Shown here: positions 46,171 to 54,516 of the stretch, one piece after another
Position numbering within the stretch: position 1 is the stretch's first letter
Layout of the letters: every line of letters begins with the position of its first letter
From: CAWCUZ01 sp963798795
Lineage (GTDB): Bacteria > Acidobacteriota > Vicinamibacteria > Vicinamibacterales > SCN-69-37
DNA length: 64,000 nucleotides
Direction: 5' to 3'
Assembly: GCA_963798795.1 (NCBI GenBank)
Contig: CAWCUZ010000001.1
Span: forward strand, 1,178,001-1,242,000
Made by a program: the position numbers and the translations under genes
The notes under the pieces: generated by a model
What the model was told of the DNA's origin: nothing
Database searches by the model: none
The model's input: only the letters and a program-made list of their open reading frames with translations

Positions 46171-47702
46171 CGCCGCGGGTAATTGATTACCGGGTCTGAC
46201 TTGTACTGGCGCGCCGATTCTGGCATAACAGGCGCGTGCGCGAGCGCGAGCCTCTGCCGAAGCCCACGGGTCAGCCCACGACGGAAGAGCTGCGACAAGA
46301 AGTCGACCGACTCCGGCGCGACTTGGAACAGAGCGAACGCGAACGCGAGCGGCTGCGCCGAGAAAACGCGCGGTTGCGCGATCAGCTGGAGGCGGCGCGA
46401 CGCGCGGGATTCCGCCAAGCCGCCCCATTCTCGAAAGGCGTGCGGGCGATGCCTCCGCGCCGGCCGGGACGCCGGTCAGGATCGGCGCATGGGCGTCACG
46501 GCCAACGGCCGGCGCCCGTGGTCGTCGATGACGTGCATGACGTGCCGGTGCCCCCCGCCTGCCCGCAGTGCGGGGGCGCAGTCGACGACACCCATGTGAC
46601 GGCGCAATATCAAGAGGACCTGCCGCCCGTGCGGCCGGTGGTGCGCCGGTTCGATGTGCATATCGGCCGGTGCCGTCGCTGCGGCCGACGCGTGCAGGGA
46701 CGCCACCCGCTCCAGACGTCCGATGCGGTGGGCGCGGCGGCCGTCCAGCTGGGGCCGCAGGCCCTGGCGGTCGCGGCGAGTTTCAACAAGCAACTCGGAT
46801 TGTCGTTCAGCAAGATCGAAACGGTCTTTGCGGATCGGTTCGGCCTGCCGGTCACGCGGGGCGCCCTGGTGCGCGCGGTCCATCGGGTCGCGGCGAAAGC
46901 GCAACCCCCCTACACGGCCTTGTGCGAAACGGTGAAGACCAGTGCGATGGTGGTCGCCGATGAAACGGGCTGGCGGGTCCATGCTGACCTGCACTGGCTG
47001 TGGGTGTTTGCCACGCCGGACACGACGGTCTACGCGATCCTGCCGGGGCGCGGCTTCGACGAGGCGGCCCGCGTGCTGGGCCGCGACTTCGCCGGCATCT
47101 TGGTCCGCGATGGGTGGGCGCCCTATCGGCAATTCACCGAGGCCTTGCATCAAACGTGTCTGGCCCATCTGCTCCGACGCGCACGCGAACTGCAGCAGGA
47201 CCATCCGCACGCCCGCATTCCCGGCGAGGTCCAAGACCTCTTGCAGCGGGCGCTGGCCCTACGCGATCGGCACGCGGCAGGCACGATCTCTGAACATGGC
47301 GTGGCCGTCGCGCGCGGGCATCTCGAACGGCAGCTCGACCGCGTGCTGGACCGGCCGACCATCGTGCCTGAGGTGCAGCGCTTTGTCGCGCATCTCGATC
47401 GCGAATGGGGCGCGCTCTTCGGGTTTCTTCACGCCCCTGGCGTCGACGCCACGAACTGGCGCGCCGAGCAAGCCATTCGTCCAGCGGTGATTACTCGCAA
47501 GGTCAACGGCGGCGGCAATCGGACCGCGCACGGCGCCACCACCCAACAGGTCATCGCCAGCGTCCTGCGCACGGCCCGCCAGCGCGACCTCGACGGCGTC
47601 GACGTCCTCACCACGCTGCTCCGTGCGCCACATCCGATCGCCTCACCGGACCTCTTCGCGCGCGCGTCGCCTCACTGACCCGGTAATCAATTACCGCCGC
47701 GG
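46171..47702 (+). mobile_element. IS66-family insertion sequence with 8-bp target duplication
   Basis: The element spans 46179-47694. Its 18-bp perfect inverted ends start GTAATTGATTACCGGGTC, and GTAA termini are typical of IS66. The 8-bp direct repeat CGCCGCGG flanks it on both sides (46171-46178 and 47695-47702), the target-duplication length known for IS66. Single-gene type without tnpA/tnpB. Intact ends and gene suggest a recent insertion. Confidence 0.92.
46236..47678 (+). CDS. IS66-family transposase (TnpC-type)
   Basis: 480 aa from GTG 46236. N-terminal coiled coil (R-Q-E-V-D-R-L-R-R-D-L-E), zinc-finger pair C-P-Q-C and C-R-R-C near residues 110 and 150, then the DDE core: V-V-A-D-E-T-G-W (first D), V-R-D-G-W-A-P-Y (second D), and N-W-R-A-E-Q-A-I-R-P (E). 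The length and domain order are those of the IS66 transposase of short elements. No frame breaks. Confidence 0.92.
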   Translation: MREREPLPKPTGQPTTEELRQEVDRLRRDLEQSERERERLRRENARLRDQLEAARRAGFRQAAPFSKGVRAMPPRRPGRRSGSAHGRHGQRPAPVVVDDVHDVPVPPACPQCGGAVDDTHVTAQYQEDLPPVRPVVRRFDVHIGRCRRCGRRVQGRHPLQTSDAVGAAAVQLGPQALAVAASFNKQLGLSFSKIETVFADRFGLPVTRGALVRAVHRVAAKAQPPYTALCETVKTSAMVVADETGWRVHADLHWLWVFATPDTTVYAILPGRGFDEAARVLGRDFAGILVRDGWAPYRQFTEALHQTCLAHLLRRARELQQDHPHARIPGEVQDLLQRALALRDRHAAGTISEHGVAVARGHLERQLDRVLDRPTIVPEVQRFVAHLDREWGALFGFLHAPGVDATNWRAEQAIRPAVITRKVNGGGNRTAHGATTQQVIASVLRTARQRDLDGVDVLTTLLRAPHPIASPDLFARASPH

Positions 47703-47765
47703 CTCCTTTGGCGTCGATAGTCCTGGCCCATTAGCGCTTCCGTTGCCGGTCATGTCGAATCAGTC

Positions 47766-47822
47766 TGTGTCAGAGAAGACGGGTAGGGAAACGGGCACGA
47801 CCGGCGACGGACGTCTGAGAAC
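47766..47822 (+). repeat. repeat A, copy left of the composite segment
   Basis: 57 bp from TGTGTCAG to GTCTGAGAAC, nearly identical to 40991-41049 (which has two extra bases) and to the inverse of 51886-51947. Its final GAAC (GTTC on the other strand) directly abuts the 75-bp repeat B. Confidence 0.85.
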
Positions 47823-47897
47823 GCAGAGCGTTTTTAGTCTGGCGGCGCGGCGCGAGACGTTGCCGGGCGGGGCGAGACGTCGCCGCCGCGCCGGTGG
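47823..47897 (+). repeat. repeat B, left (possible IS91 oriIS end)
   Basis: Starts GCAGAGCGTTTTTAGTCTGG directly after GAAC. It lies downstream of the IS91-type transposase gene (which reads leftward) and next to GTTC on that strand, the position and target expected of an oriIS end. GC-rich and able to fold. Confidence 0.7.
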
Positions 47898-48175
47898 ACT
47901 AAAAACGGGTTGGACGAAACCGCGGCTCGGGTGCGCGCCTATGGGGATTGGATCGTCGAGCGGCGATTGCGGCATCGGTGCGGGGTCGGGGCGATGGACG
48001 GCGGACGCACCAGCGCCTCGGCGACGAGGCGATGGCGCGATCGGCGGCAGCCCGGGACGACTGACCGCGGGGCGTGATGGGTCGAATGGTCGGTGCCGAC
48101 GCGGTCGGCGACACACGCAGAGCCGACGGCGCGACGGGCGCGTCGGTGACGTGGGGACGACGGTCGGACTGCGCA
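47898..48175. other. 280-bp spacer inside the composite segment
   Basis: Between repeat B and the transposase stop I see no gene; the GC-rich sequence has several self-complementary blocks but no coding signal. Confidence 0.4.
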
Positions 48176-49392
48176 TCACGATGTATCGAGCCTGAGCGTG
48201 CACGACGGCGCCGCGCCGACGAGGCACTCGACGACGATCATCCGGCCGTGCTGACAGAACGGGCACGCGCGAAGCGAGACGCCAGTGAGCGCCTCGTAGC
48301 GATCGCGAAAGTCGGTGGTCGCGGGATGTGCGGGTTCGGATGGAGCACGCGCGGTGCCGAGAAGTTGGCGGCACCGCTCGAGCTTCTCGCGTCCGGTGAC
48401 GATTGCCGAGGAGGCCGTAGTACCGAATGCGGTGGAATCCGCGCGGCAGCACGTGCAGCAGAAAGCGCCGGATGAATTCCGCGGCGGCGAGCGTCATCGT
48501 CTTCGGTATCCGGACGCTGCGCGCGGTAGTCCTTGTAGCGGAAGCGCACGTGTCCGTCGTCGATATCGATCAACCGATGGTTGGCGATGGCGACCCGGTG
48601 CGTGTAGCGGCCGACGTAGTCGAGCACCTGTGCGGGACCGGCGAAGGGCCGTTTCGCGAAGACGACCCACTCCGCGTCTGCCGCGCCGGCTGCAGATGTT
48701 CGCGCAAAGACCTCCGGATCGGACAGCGCGTGGAGTGACGCCGACGAATTGCAGGTGGCCGGCGTCGAGCGCATCGTGGAGACGTTCCAAGAAGAGACGG
48801 CGAAAGAGACGGGACAGGACGCGGACCGGCAGGAAGAAGCCCGGTCGGCAGGCGACCCAGCGGGTCCCATCGAGCGAGAGGCCGCCGCCCGGGACGACGC
48901 AGTGCAGATGGGGATGATGGACGAGCGTCTGTCCCCACGTGTGCAGGACGGCGAAGAAGCCAATGTCGGCGCCGAGGTGCTTGGGATCGGCGGCGATGGT
49001 GCGGAGCGTCTCGGCGGCGGCGCGGAAGAGGATGCCGTAGACCACCGCTTTGTTCTGAGAGGCGATGACCGCGATCTGGTCTGGGGACGGTGAACACGAC
49101 GTGGAAGTACTCGGTGTCGAGCAGTTCGGCCTTGCGGTCCTCGATCCACGCCGCGCGAGCCAGCGACTGGCAGCTCGGGCAATGCCGATTGCGGCAGCTG
49201 TTGTACCAGACGCGCCGATGACCGCAGTGGTCGCATTGCTCGACGTGCCCGCCGAGAGCGGCGGTCCGGCATTGCTCGATCGCCGTCATCACGCGCCGTG
49301 TGGGCGGTCGACAGCGACGCCCCCGCCTGCTCGCGATAGGTGTCGCCGTAGCGGCGGAACACGTCCGCCATCTCCAGCGTCGGGCGATCCAT
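48176..49392 (-). pseudogene. IS91-type transposase, frameshifted
   Basis: From ATG 49392 the pieces join to a protein of about 400 aa: R-R-Y-G-D-T-Y-R-E, the zinc finger H-V-E-Q-C-D-H-C-G-H and R-N-R-H-C-P-S-C-Q, Y-F-H-V-V-F-T-V-P, then V-H-H-P-H-L-H-C-V-V-P-G-G-G (HUH-like metal site), W-V-V-F-A-K-R-P-F-A-G-P, Y-V-G-R-Y-T-H-R-V-A-I-A-N and a second zinc knuckle C-P-F-C-Q-H-G before the TGA at 48176. At least four shifts. IS91 enzymes move by rolling-circle transposition from oriIS; the product here is probably inactive unless the shifts are sequencing errors. Confidence 0.8.
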
Positions 49393-49404
49393 CGCCCGGC
49401 GCCG

Positions 49405-50289
49405 TCAGAAGTGCTGCGGCGTGGTCGGCGTGGAGGCCGGCGGGACGGGACGGGGGAGCAAGTCGAGCGGACTCGAGGTCGCGCAGACCTTCGTCGTGGC
49501 GATGCGCAGATAGCGCGCGGTGGTCGCGAGACTGCGATGGCCGAGCAGTAGTTGAATCGTGCGGACGTCGGTGCCGGCTTCGAGCAGATGGACCGCAAAC
49601 GCGTGTCGCAAGGAATGCGGCGTGATGGGTTTGGGAATGCGACTGCGCCGGTGCGCCTGCTGGCATGCGTGTTCGACGGCGCTCCTGGTGATGGGGCGGT
49701 CCGGGTCGATCGCCCGGAAAGAGCCAGTGCCGGGGTCGGGTCACGCGCCACCACGCACGCAAGATGTCCAAGCAGCTTCGGTGAGAGCATCACGTAGCGA
49801 TCCTTCTGGCCCTTGCCTTGCTCGACGCGCAGGACCATCCGCTGGCTATCGATCGCCGGAAACGGTGAGCTGGACGGCTTCGGAGATGCGCAGGCCGGCG
49901 GCGTAGCAGGTCGTCAGGATCGCCCGATGCTTGGGTTTCATGACACACGCGAGAAACTGGACGACTTCGTCTGGGCTGAGCACCACCGGCAAGGTCTGCG
50001 GTTTCTTCGGCGCCGGGATCGCCTGGTCGAACGGCCAGTCCTTCTTGAGCGTGACCTTGTAGAGAAAGCGGAGTGCGGCCACGGCGATGAGGATGGACCC
50101 GGGCGCCAGCTTCTTCTCGTTGGTCAGATAGACCTGGTAGGCCCGAATCTCCTCGGGTCCCAACACCGCGGGAGATTGGCCGAAGTGCCGCGCGAACCGC
50201 GAGACTTGCTCCAGGTACGCGCGCTGGGTGTGCGGCGACAGATTCCGCACCTGCATGTCTTCCAGCATGCGTTGCCGAAGGGGGGTCAT
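49405..50289 (-). pseudogene. tyrosine recombinase (Xer/integrase-like), frameshifted
   Basis: Start at ATG 50289. The N-terminal SAM-like domain (L-S-P-H-T-Q-R-A-Y-L-E-Q-V) and the start of the catalytic domain (C-Y-A-A-G-L-R-I-S-E-A-V-Q-L, with the first Arg) are in one frame; after shifts near 49860 and 49700 follow G-K-G-Q-K-D-R-Y-V and H-A-F-A-V-H-L-L-E-A-G-T-D, L-L-G-H-R-S-L-A-T-T-A-R-Y. Catalytic R, K, H, H and Y are recognisable. Such a gene next to an IS91-type transposase is a known pairing. Codons of the transposase follow 12 bp downstream. Confidence 0.8.
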
Positions 50290-50459
50290 GGCGGGCTCCA
50301 CTGCGAAAGCGCCTGGCTCATTCCAGGCGGGTTCGCCCCGGAGCGTATGCGAGAGAAGATGCGGATCGAGAATCGGCGGGACACGCCGACGCATGCGCGT
50401 CGGGACATCAGACGCTCGAGCTACCGCCTACCGCGAAGCGGTTTAGTCCAACGCCGGTT

Positions 50460-51885
50460 GAGATATTGTCAAATGTTGTGGATCGCCGCGTGAGTTAGGC
50501 GGCGTTCTCCTTCACTTCACCGACCGTGGTCTTCGCTTTCTCCTGCACGCCGTCGACGAAGCGTACGCCGGCGCGCACGAGCGGCAGCAGTTCCGAGCCA
50601 TTCACCTTTCGCCAGCGCGCTTCGGCCATCGCGAGCAGCTTGAAGGCCATCATCAGCGCCTTGGTGCGTGAACCCGCGCCCTTCGTGACCCGCGTGCGCA
50701 ACCGCACGGTCGCGAACGGGGATTCGATGATGTTCGTCGTTCGCAGATGGCGCCAGTGCTCCGCGGGAAACTCGTAGAACGTGAGCAGCTGCGCCTGGTC
50801 GCGGCGGAGCGAAGCGACGGCCTTCGGGTACTTCGCATCGTACTCGGCCACGAAGGCGTCAATGCCGGCTTCGGCCTCGGCCCGCGTCGGCGCGTTCATG
50901 ATGGCGTGCAGCGCCTGCTTGGCTTTCGGCTGCAGCCGCTTCGGGAGTTTGTCGAGCACATTCGCCAGTCGGTGGACCCAGCACCGCTGCTCGCGGGTCT
51001 CCGCCCACACGGCACCGACGGCGGCCCAGAAGCCCAACGCGCTGTCGCCGACGGCGACGACCGGCGCACGCAGGCCGCGGCGTTTGAGATCGCGCAGCAC
51101 CGACGCCCAGCTCTCGGTGCTCTCGCGATAGCCATCTTCCACCGCCACGAGCTCTTTCGTGCCGTCCGGCCGCACGCCGATCATCACCAGCGTGCAGAGC
51201 CGATCCTCCTCGAGGCGCACACGGAAATGCACGCCGTCGACCCACACGTAGACGTAATCCGTCTCGGCCAGGCTCCGCGTGCGCCACGTCTGATACTCGC
51301 CTTCCCAGCTCGCGGTCAGCCGCGTGATCGTCGTGGGCGACAACCCCGCGGCGTCCTCGCCGAGCAACACCGGCAGCGCCGACCGGAAATCGCCCGTCGA
51401 CAGCCCGCGCAGATAAAGAATCGGGAGCACTTCGGTCACCTTCGGAGCCCGACGCATGTAGCTCGGGAGCAGCTCGCTCGTGAATCGCTGGCGCTGGCCC
51501 GTCGCGTCCATCCGGCGGTCATTCACCCGGGGCGCACGCACCTGCAACGTGCCCGAGCCCGTGACCAGCTGCCGCGCCGGCGCCGTGCCGTTGCGGACGA
51601 CCTGGGCTCGGCCGCGCGCATCGCGAGCCGCACGATGCCGGGTGAGGTAGTCCTCAACCTCCGCCTCGAGCATCTCCTGCAGCATCTTCAACGCCCCGCG
51701 CTGCAGCACCTCGTCCAGCGTCTCTCGCAGCTCCTGGTTCTCTTTCGACGACTTCTCGGCTACTCTCAACATGGGTGGCGTCTCCTTCTCCCGGCGATCA
51801 ACCGGGATGTGTGCCTTGAAACTCACACGAAGGATACGCCGCCTTTCGTCATTCAGCCGATCCACAACATTCGGTTATATCTCCC
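50460..51885 (-). mobile_element. IS256-family insertion sequence with 9-bp target duplication
   Basis: 1,426 bp. The inner parts of the ends match (GAGATAT and AATGTTGTGGATCG in both, 22 of 26 bp). The 9-bp direct repeat ACGCCGGTT flanks it at 50451-50459 and 51886-51894. Joining the flanks restores repeat A (GTTCTCAGACG reading rightwards), showing that IS256 jumped into repeat A. Complete and probably the youngest insertion in the stack. Confidence 0.93.
50495..51772 (-). CDS. IS256-family (Mutator-type) transposase
   Basis: 425 aa from ATG 51772, with GGAGAC 8 bases upstream; the frame extends to 51865 but crosses the element end. DDE motif: V-W-V-D-G-V-H-F (D), V-V-A-V-G-D-S-A-L-G (D) and N-I-I-E-S-P-F-A-T-V (E). 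The N-terminus reads M-L-R-V-A-E-K-S-S-K-E-N-Q-E-L. No frame damage. Confidence 0.93.
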   Translation of the reverse strand: MLRVAEKSSKENQELRETLDEVLQRGALKMLQEMLEAEVEDYLTRHRAARDARGRAQVVRNGTAPARQLVTGSGTLQVRAPRVNDRRMDATGQRQRFTSELLPSYMRRAPKVTEVLPILYLRGLSTGDFRSALPVLLGEDAAGLSPTTITRLTASWEGEYQTWRTRSLAETDYVYVWVDGVHFRVRLEEDRLCTLVMIGVRPDGTKELVAVEDGYRESTESWASVLRDLKRRGLRAPVVAVGDSALGFWAAVGAVWAETREQRCWVHRLANVLDKLPKRLQPKAKQALHAIMNAPTRAEAEAGIDAFVAEYDAKYPKAVASLRRDQAQLLTFYEFPAEHWRHLRTTNIIESPFATVRLRTRVTKGAGSRTKALMMAFKLLAMAEARWRKVNGSELLPLVRAGVRFVDGVQEKAKTTVGEVKENAA

Positions 51886-51947
51886 ACGCCGGTTCTCAGA
51901 CGTCCGTCGCCGGTCGTGCCCGTTTCCCTACCCTCTTCTCTGACACA
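51886..51947 (-). repeat. repeat A, inverted copy, interrupted by IS256
   Basis: Read on the minus strand: TGTGTCAG ... GTCTGAGAAC-CGGCGT. The IS256 duplication (ACGCCGGTT) is its inner end. Beyond IS256 it continues as TTTAGTCCA and a hairpin CCGC-GAA-GCGG (50431-50441). It abuts and truncates the IS701 fragment on its right. Confidence 0.8.
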
Positions 51948-52163
51948 GCAGACCTTGCAGATACCGTCGCAGCGACACCGACTGCAGCCGGGTCTCGAAG
52001 CAGTCCTTGAACTCCTCGAGATACCCCAGCAACCGGCGCACGCGCGGCCACGCGCTCTGATCGAGCACTGGCGCGCAGCGTACAGAATCTCGCCGTCACG
52101 TACAATGTCCTCACATCAGATCACTTCCGAATCCACTCGTTGATCCGATCTGACAAAGTAGTA
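51948..52163 (-). mobile_element. IS701 end fragment (216 bp)
   Basis: Inverted copy of the first 216 bp of the complete IS701 at 59654: left terminal repeat TACTACTTTGTCAGATC, leader, and the first codons of the transposase. It stops precisely where repeat A begins (TGTGTCAG). The outer flank TTAG fits the YTAR target preference of this family. Non-functional. Confidence 0.85.
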
Positions 52164-52262
52164 TTAGGGCGGTCCCGAGGCGACATAAGGGGCGTTATCA
52201 GGCCTTCTCCCGGCGCCTCGGCACTGACACAAAACCTTAGTGTCGTGTTGTAGAATGCCGAC

Positions 52263-52997
52263 ATGGCATATGAACGGCGAGCGTTTTCAAGTGACAAATG
52301 GGGAGACCTTTCGACCCGAAAGTTCCACAAGCTGTTGCACGAGGACCCGCAGCTCCGATTCATCGTGAGGACGCCAGCCGGGGCGTACACATCCCGGCAC
52401 AGGTATTGGCACCCCACGTACCGCCCGGTCCGATTCCGAGGCGCGTGGTCTTTTCAGTACCGGATCACGTATTGAAGGTGCACGGATCGGATGTGCGCCT
52501 GAATGTCGCTCAGTTCTTTGTGCCTGATGTCGAGATGCAGGCGCTGCCACCGGAAGTTCCTGATCCTCTAGAACCTCGACGGTCCCTTCCTGAATCCGAG
52601 TGGCATCGCCAAAGCGTGCGGAGGGTCGCGGAGCATCCGGGATTGGTCGTCAACCTACAAGATCCAATCGTCCGGACATGGGTTGATTCAGCGATGAGCA
52701 ATGACGGTGTGCGTCTGTGGACACGACTCTGGTCCGGCAAACATCCCGATGTCGTATTTCAGCATGCAAGCGGGGCCCTGACGGTGGTGGAAGTCGAACC
52801 GGACGCAACCGGCCCAGAAGGATTCGCTCAGGTCTGGGGCGACTACGTCATATCGCTGCGCGTCGATCGTCACCCTCCAGCGCCCGCAGTCCGAATCACT
52901 GGCGTACTCAGCCGTGCAGCACTCGGCAGCGGTCCTGCGGGATCGTTTCCATGCGTTGTTGGAAGAGAGTGCGATTGCGATAGTTGACCTTGGCTGA
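52263..52997 (+). pseudogene. cargo gene, possible RecB/NucS-like nuclease fold, two frameshifts
   Basis: ATG 52263 opens M-A-Y-E-R-R-A-F-S-S-D-K-W-G-D-L; a shift near 52370-52430 leads to V-V-F-S-V-P-D-H-V-L-K-V-H and then R-L-W-T-R-L-W-S-G-K-H-P-D-V-V-F, G-A-L-T-V-V-E-V-E-P, G-F-A-Q-V-W-G-D-Y-V-I-S; a second near 52910 leads to L-R-D-R-F-H-A-L-L-E-E-S and stop at 52995. P-D-V-x-F ... V-V-E-V-E followed by G-x-x-Q resembles the D-(8-12)-ExK core of RecB/NucS-type nucleases, though the Lys position is not clear. About 244 aa. I cannot name the family. Confidence 0.45.
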
Positions 52998-53134
52998 TTC
53001 ACCAACACATGGCCCCGCTCATCGCTGACTGAAATGGAGGTGCCGGAGGAAGAGCTTCCCTTCCTCTGTCATCAGCGAACCGAATCGCGCGGTCGCCGAG
53101 CGCTTGAAAGGCATCCTCGATGAGAGGACGCAGA

Positions 53135-53251
53135 TCAGCGGGACACGGCTTCACGCGCTCGCTGTCCGAGATTCGAGTTGGTGCCGACCGCATGCGCCAA
53201 CGCAACCGGCTTCTTTGTCGCGGGATGAACCTGAAAGATGGTCTCCGGCAT
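53135..53251 (-). CDS. possible small protein (38 aa)
   Basis: ATG 53251 with AGGTC upstream reads M-P-E-T-I-F-Q-V-H-P-A-T-K-K-P-V-A-L-A-H, then G-Q-R-A-R-E-A-V-S-R and stop. Protein-like, but too short to be sure; a second open frame (52999-53205) overlaps it, so one frameshift may join the two into a gene of about 80 aa. Confidence 0.3.
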   Translation of the reverse strand: MPETIFQVHPATKKPVALAHAVGTNSNLGQRAREAVSR

Positions 53252-53317
53252 AGACCTCACTCTAGCAGATTGGGGAGCGGCTCAAATCCCACCAATGGCC
53301 GAAGGCCAGATGCTCGC

Positions 53318-53392
53318 CCACCGCCGCGGCGGCGAACGCCTCGCCCCTTCCCGGCAACGCTGCGCCGCGCCGCCAGACTAAAAACGCTCTGC
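53318..53392 (-). repeat. repeat B, right (inverted copy)
   Basis: Read on the minus strand it starts GCAGAGCGTTTTTAGTCTGG and matches the left copy over 75 bp with few differences. It is followed outward by GTTATG and motif C, whereas the left copy is followed by GTTC. Confidence 0.85.
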
Positions 53393-53395
53393 GTT

Positions 53396-53422
53396 ATGTT
53401 GGCTAATGCGGCCTATTCTCGA
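53396..53422 (+). repeat. motif C right of the composite segment
   Basis: ATGTTGGCTAATGCGGCCTA, then TTCTCGA; one base differs from 41057-41083. It marks the right flank of the target into which the 5.6-kb segment went. Confidence 0.8.
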
Positions 53423-53506
53423 CGTGTGCGCGGCGCTCGGCGGGTTCGGGCGCAGTGGCCAGCTCCGATCCCGGTGGCATTCACCGAGACGAAGTAAGAT
53501 CGACAG

Positions 53507-54253
53507 GTGGTTGTCCGCCGTGTGGTGCTTCTCGCCGGCATGGTCGCCGCCGCGTCCCTGGCTACGACGAGGGCGGGCGCGTGGCAGCGTGCCGGCGCGC
53601 CCGCCGAGATCGGCTGGGTGGCGCTGTACGACAACGACCTGATCGACTGGCTCGAAAACGAGAACAGGCTCAAAGAACTCTGCCCGGACGTCGCCGGCGA
53701 CGAGGCCGGCCGCGACCGCTGCCGTGCGGAGAAACTGCAATCGCGTCCGTTCGTCGTCCCGCTACGGACGGCTCCGGCCGACTCTGCCGCGTCCGCGGGA
53801 TCGCTGTTGCTGCTTGCCACGCCCGGAAAGGGCCTGCGGTGCTTCTACGTCCCGACGACGGGCGGCGCGCCCCGAGAATTCACACCAGACTTGTACCTGC
53901 AGGACTGGGGCTACGGCCCGTACTTCCACGAGACGTATCTCGACCGTCGGGGGAACTGGTTTCTGTTGCCCGAGGAACCGTTCCCGGCCGGCACCTGGAT
54001 CGATGCCGACTCCAGCGAGCCGCGCCTACTCGCGGTCGGCGAGATCGTGAACGGGCCGGGCGGCAGCCTCTTCATCCTCGGGATCGAGCCAGACATCATC
54101 CGTGCCCGGCCGGAACAGCGGGCGGATATGTGGTGCGAGAGCGAACCGGCGCCGGCGTTGTCGCCGTGGACGGAGATTCGGATACCGAGGCGAGACCTGT
54201 ACAGCCCGTCCGGCCACCTGCTCGTCGCGCCGAAATATCTGAAGGGCTGCTGA
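53507..54253 (+). CDS. secreted protein of unknown function (248 aa)
   Basis: GTG 53507 starts a signal peptide (R-V-V-L-L-A-G-M-V-A-A-A-S-L-A ... A-G-A-W-Q). The mature part is mixed alpha/beta with four cysteines (for example L-C-P-D and R-C-R-A-E; W-C-E-S and the terminal G-C), which may form disulfides. I recognise no family. It is the first intact gene right of the mobile region. Confidence 0.7.
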   Translation: MVVRRVVLLAGMVAAASLATTRAGAWQRAGAPAEIGWVALYDNDLIDWLENENRLKELCPDVAGDEAGRDRCRAEKLQSRPFVVPLRTAPADSAASAGSLLLLATPGKGLRCFYVPTTGGAPREFTPDLYLQDWGYGPYFHETYLDRRGNWFLLPEEPFPAGTWIDADSSEPRLLAVGEIVNGPGGSLFILGIEPDIIRARPEQRADMWCESEPAPALSPWTEIRIPRRDLYSPSGHLLVAPKYLKGC

Positions 54254-54485
54254 GCGCGCCCGTCCCGGAGGCGATTCCGAGGACACGGCGGCCTTGGCAG
54301 CCGCGCTCGGCCCTGGTGATCGTCGCGGTTGCATCTGCTGCGCGTCACGCACAATCAGCGACTTCGCTCGAGTCCTAGAATCGTCAAAGTCGATCCAAAT
54401 CACCGCCTGGATCCCCAATATCGTCCCACGGGAATTCTCGAGCTCGATGACGTGGACGAGGCCTTGTCACCCGCTCGTCGCGGAG

Positions 54486-54506
54486 ATAGAATCATATTGA
54501 TTCTAT
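54486..54506. promoter_or_regulatory. 21-bp palindrome, PadR operator
   Basis: ATAGAATCA-TAT-TGATTCTAT, a perfect 9-3-9 dyad ending 10 bases before the PadR ATG. AT-rich in a GC-rich background and positioned over the likely -10 (TTCTAT). A strong candidate for the autoregulatory site of the adjacent PadR protein. Confidence 0.65.
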
Positions 54507-54516
54507 TGGTCAGCCG

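Larger units (their letters stand above)
47823..53392. mobile_element. 5.6-kb composite segment bounded by 75-bp inverted repeats
   Basis: The left boundary 47823-47897 and the right boundary 53318-53392 are inverted copies (repeat B); the outer 31 bp are identical. Inside: an IS91-type transposase and a tyrosine recombinase (both minus), an IS256, an inverted repeat A, an IS701 fragment, and two possible cargo genes. Outside, left flank = repeat A, right flank = motif C, which are joined without interruption at 40991-41083. The segment therefore entered, or was assembled, at the A/C junction next to GAAC, the tetranucleotide favoured by IS91 elements. Confidence 0.7.

Noticed and set aside
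47766..51947. Repeats A/B as integron attC sites
   Set aside because: I looked for paired GTTRRRY and RYYYAAC core sites and a cassette layout; neither is consistent, and the recombinase looks Xer-like without an IntI-specific patch that I can identify.
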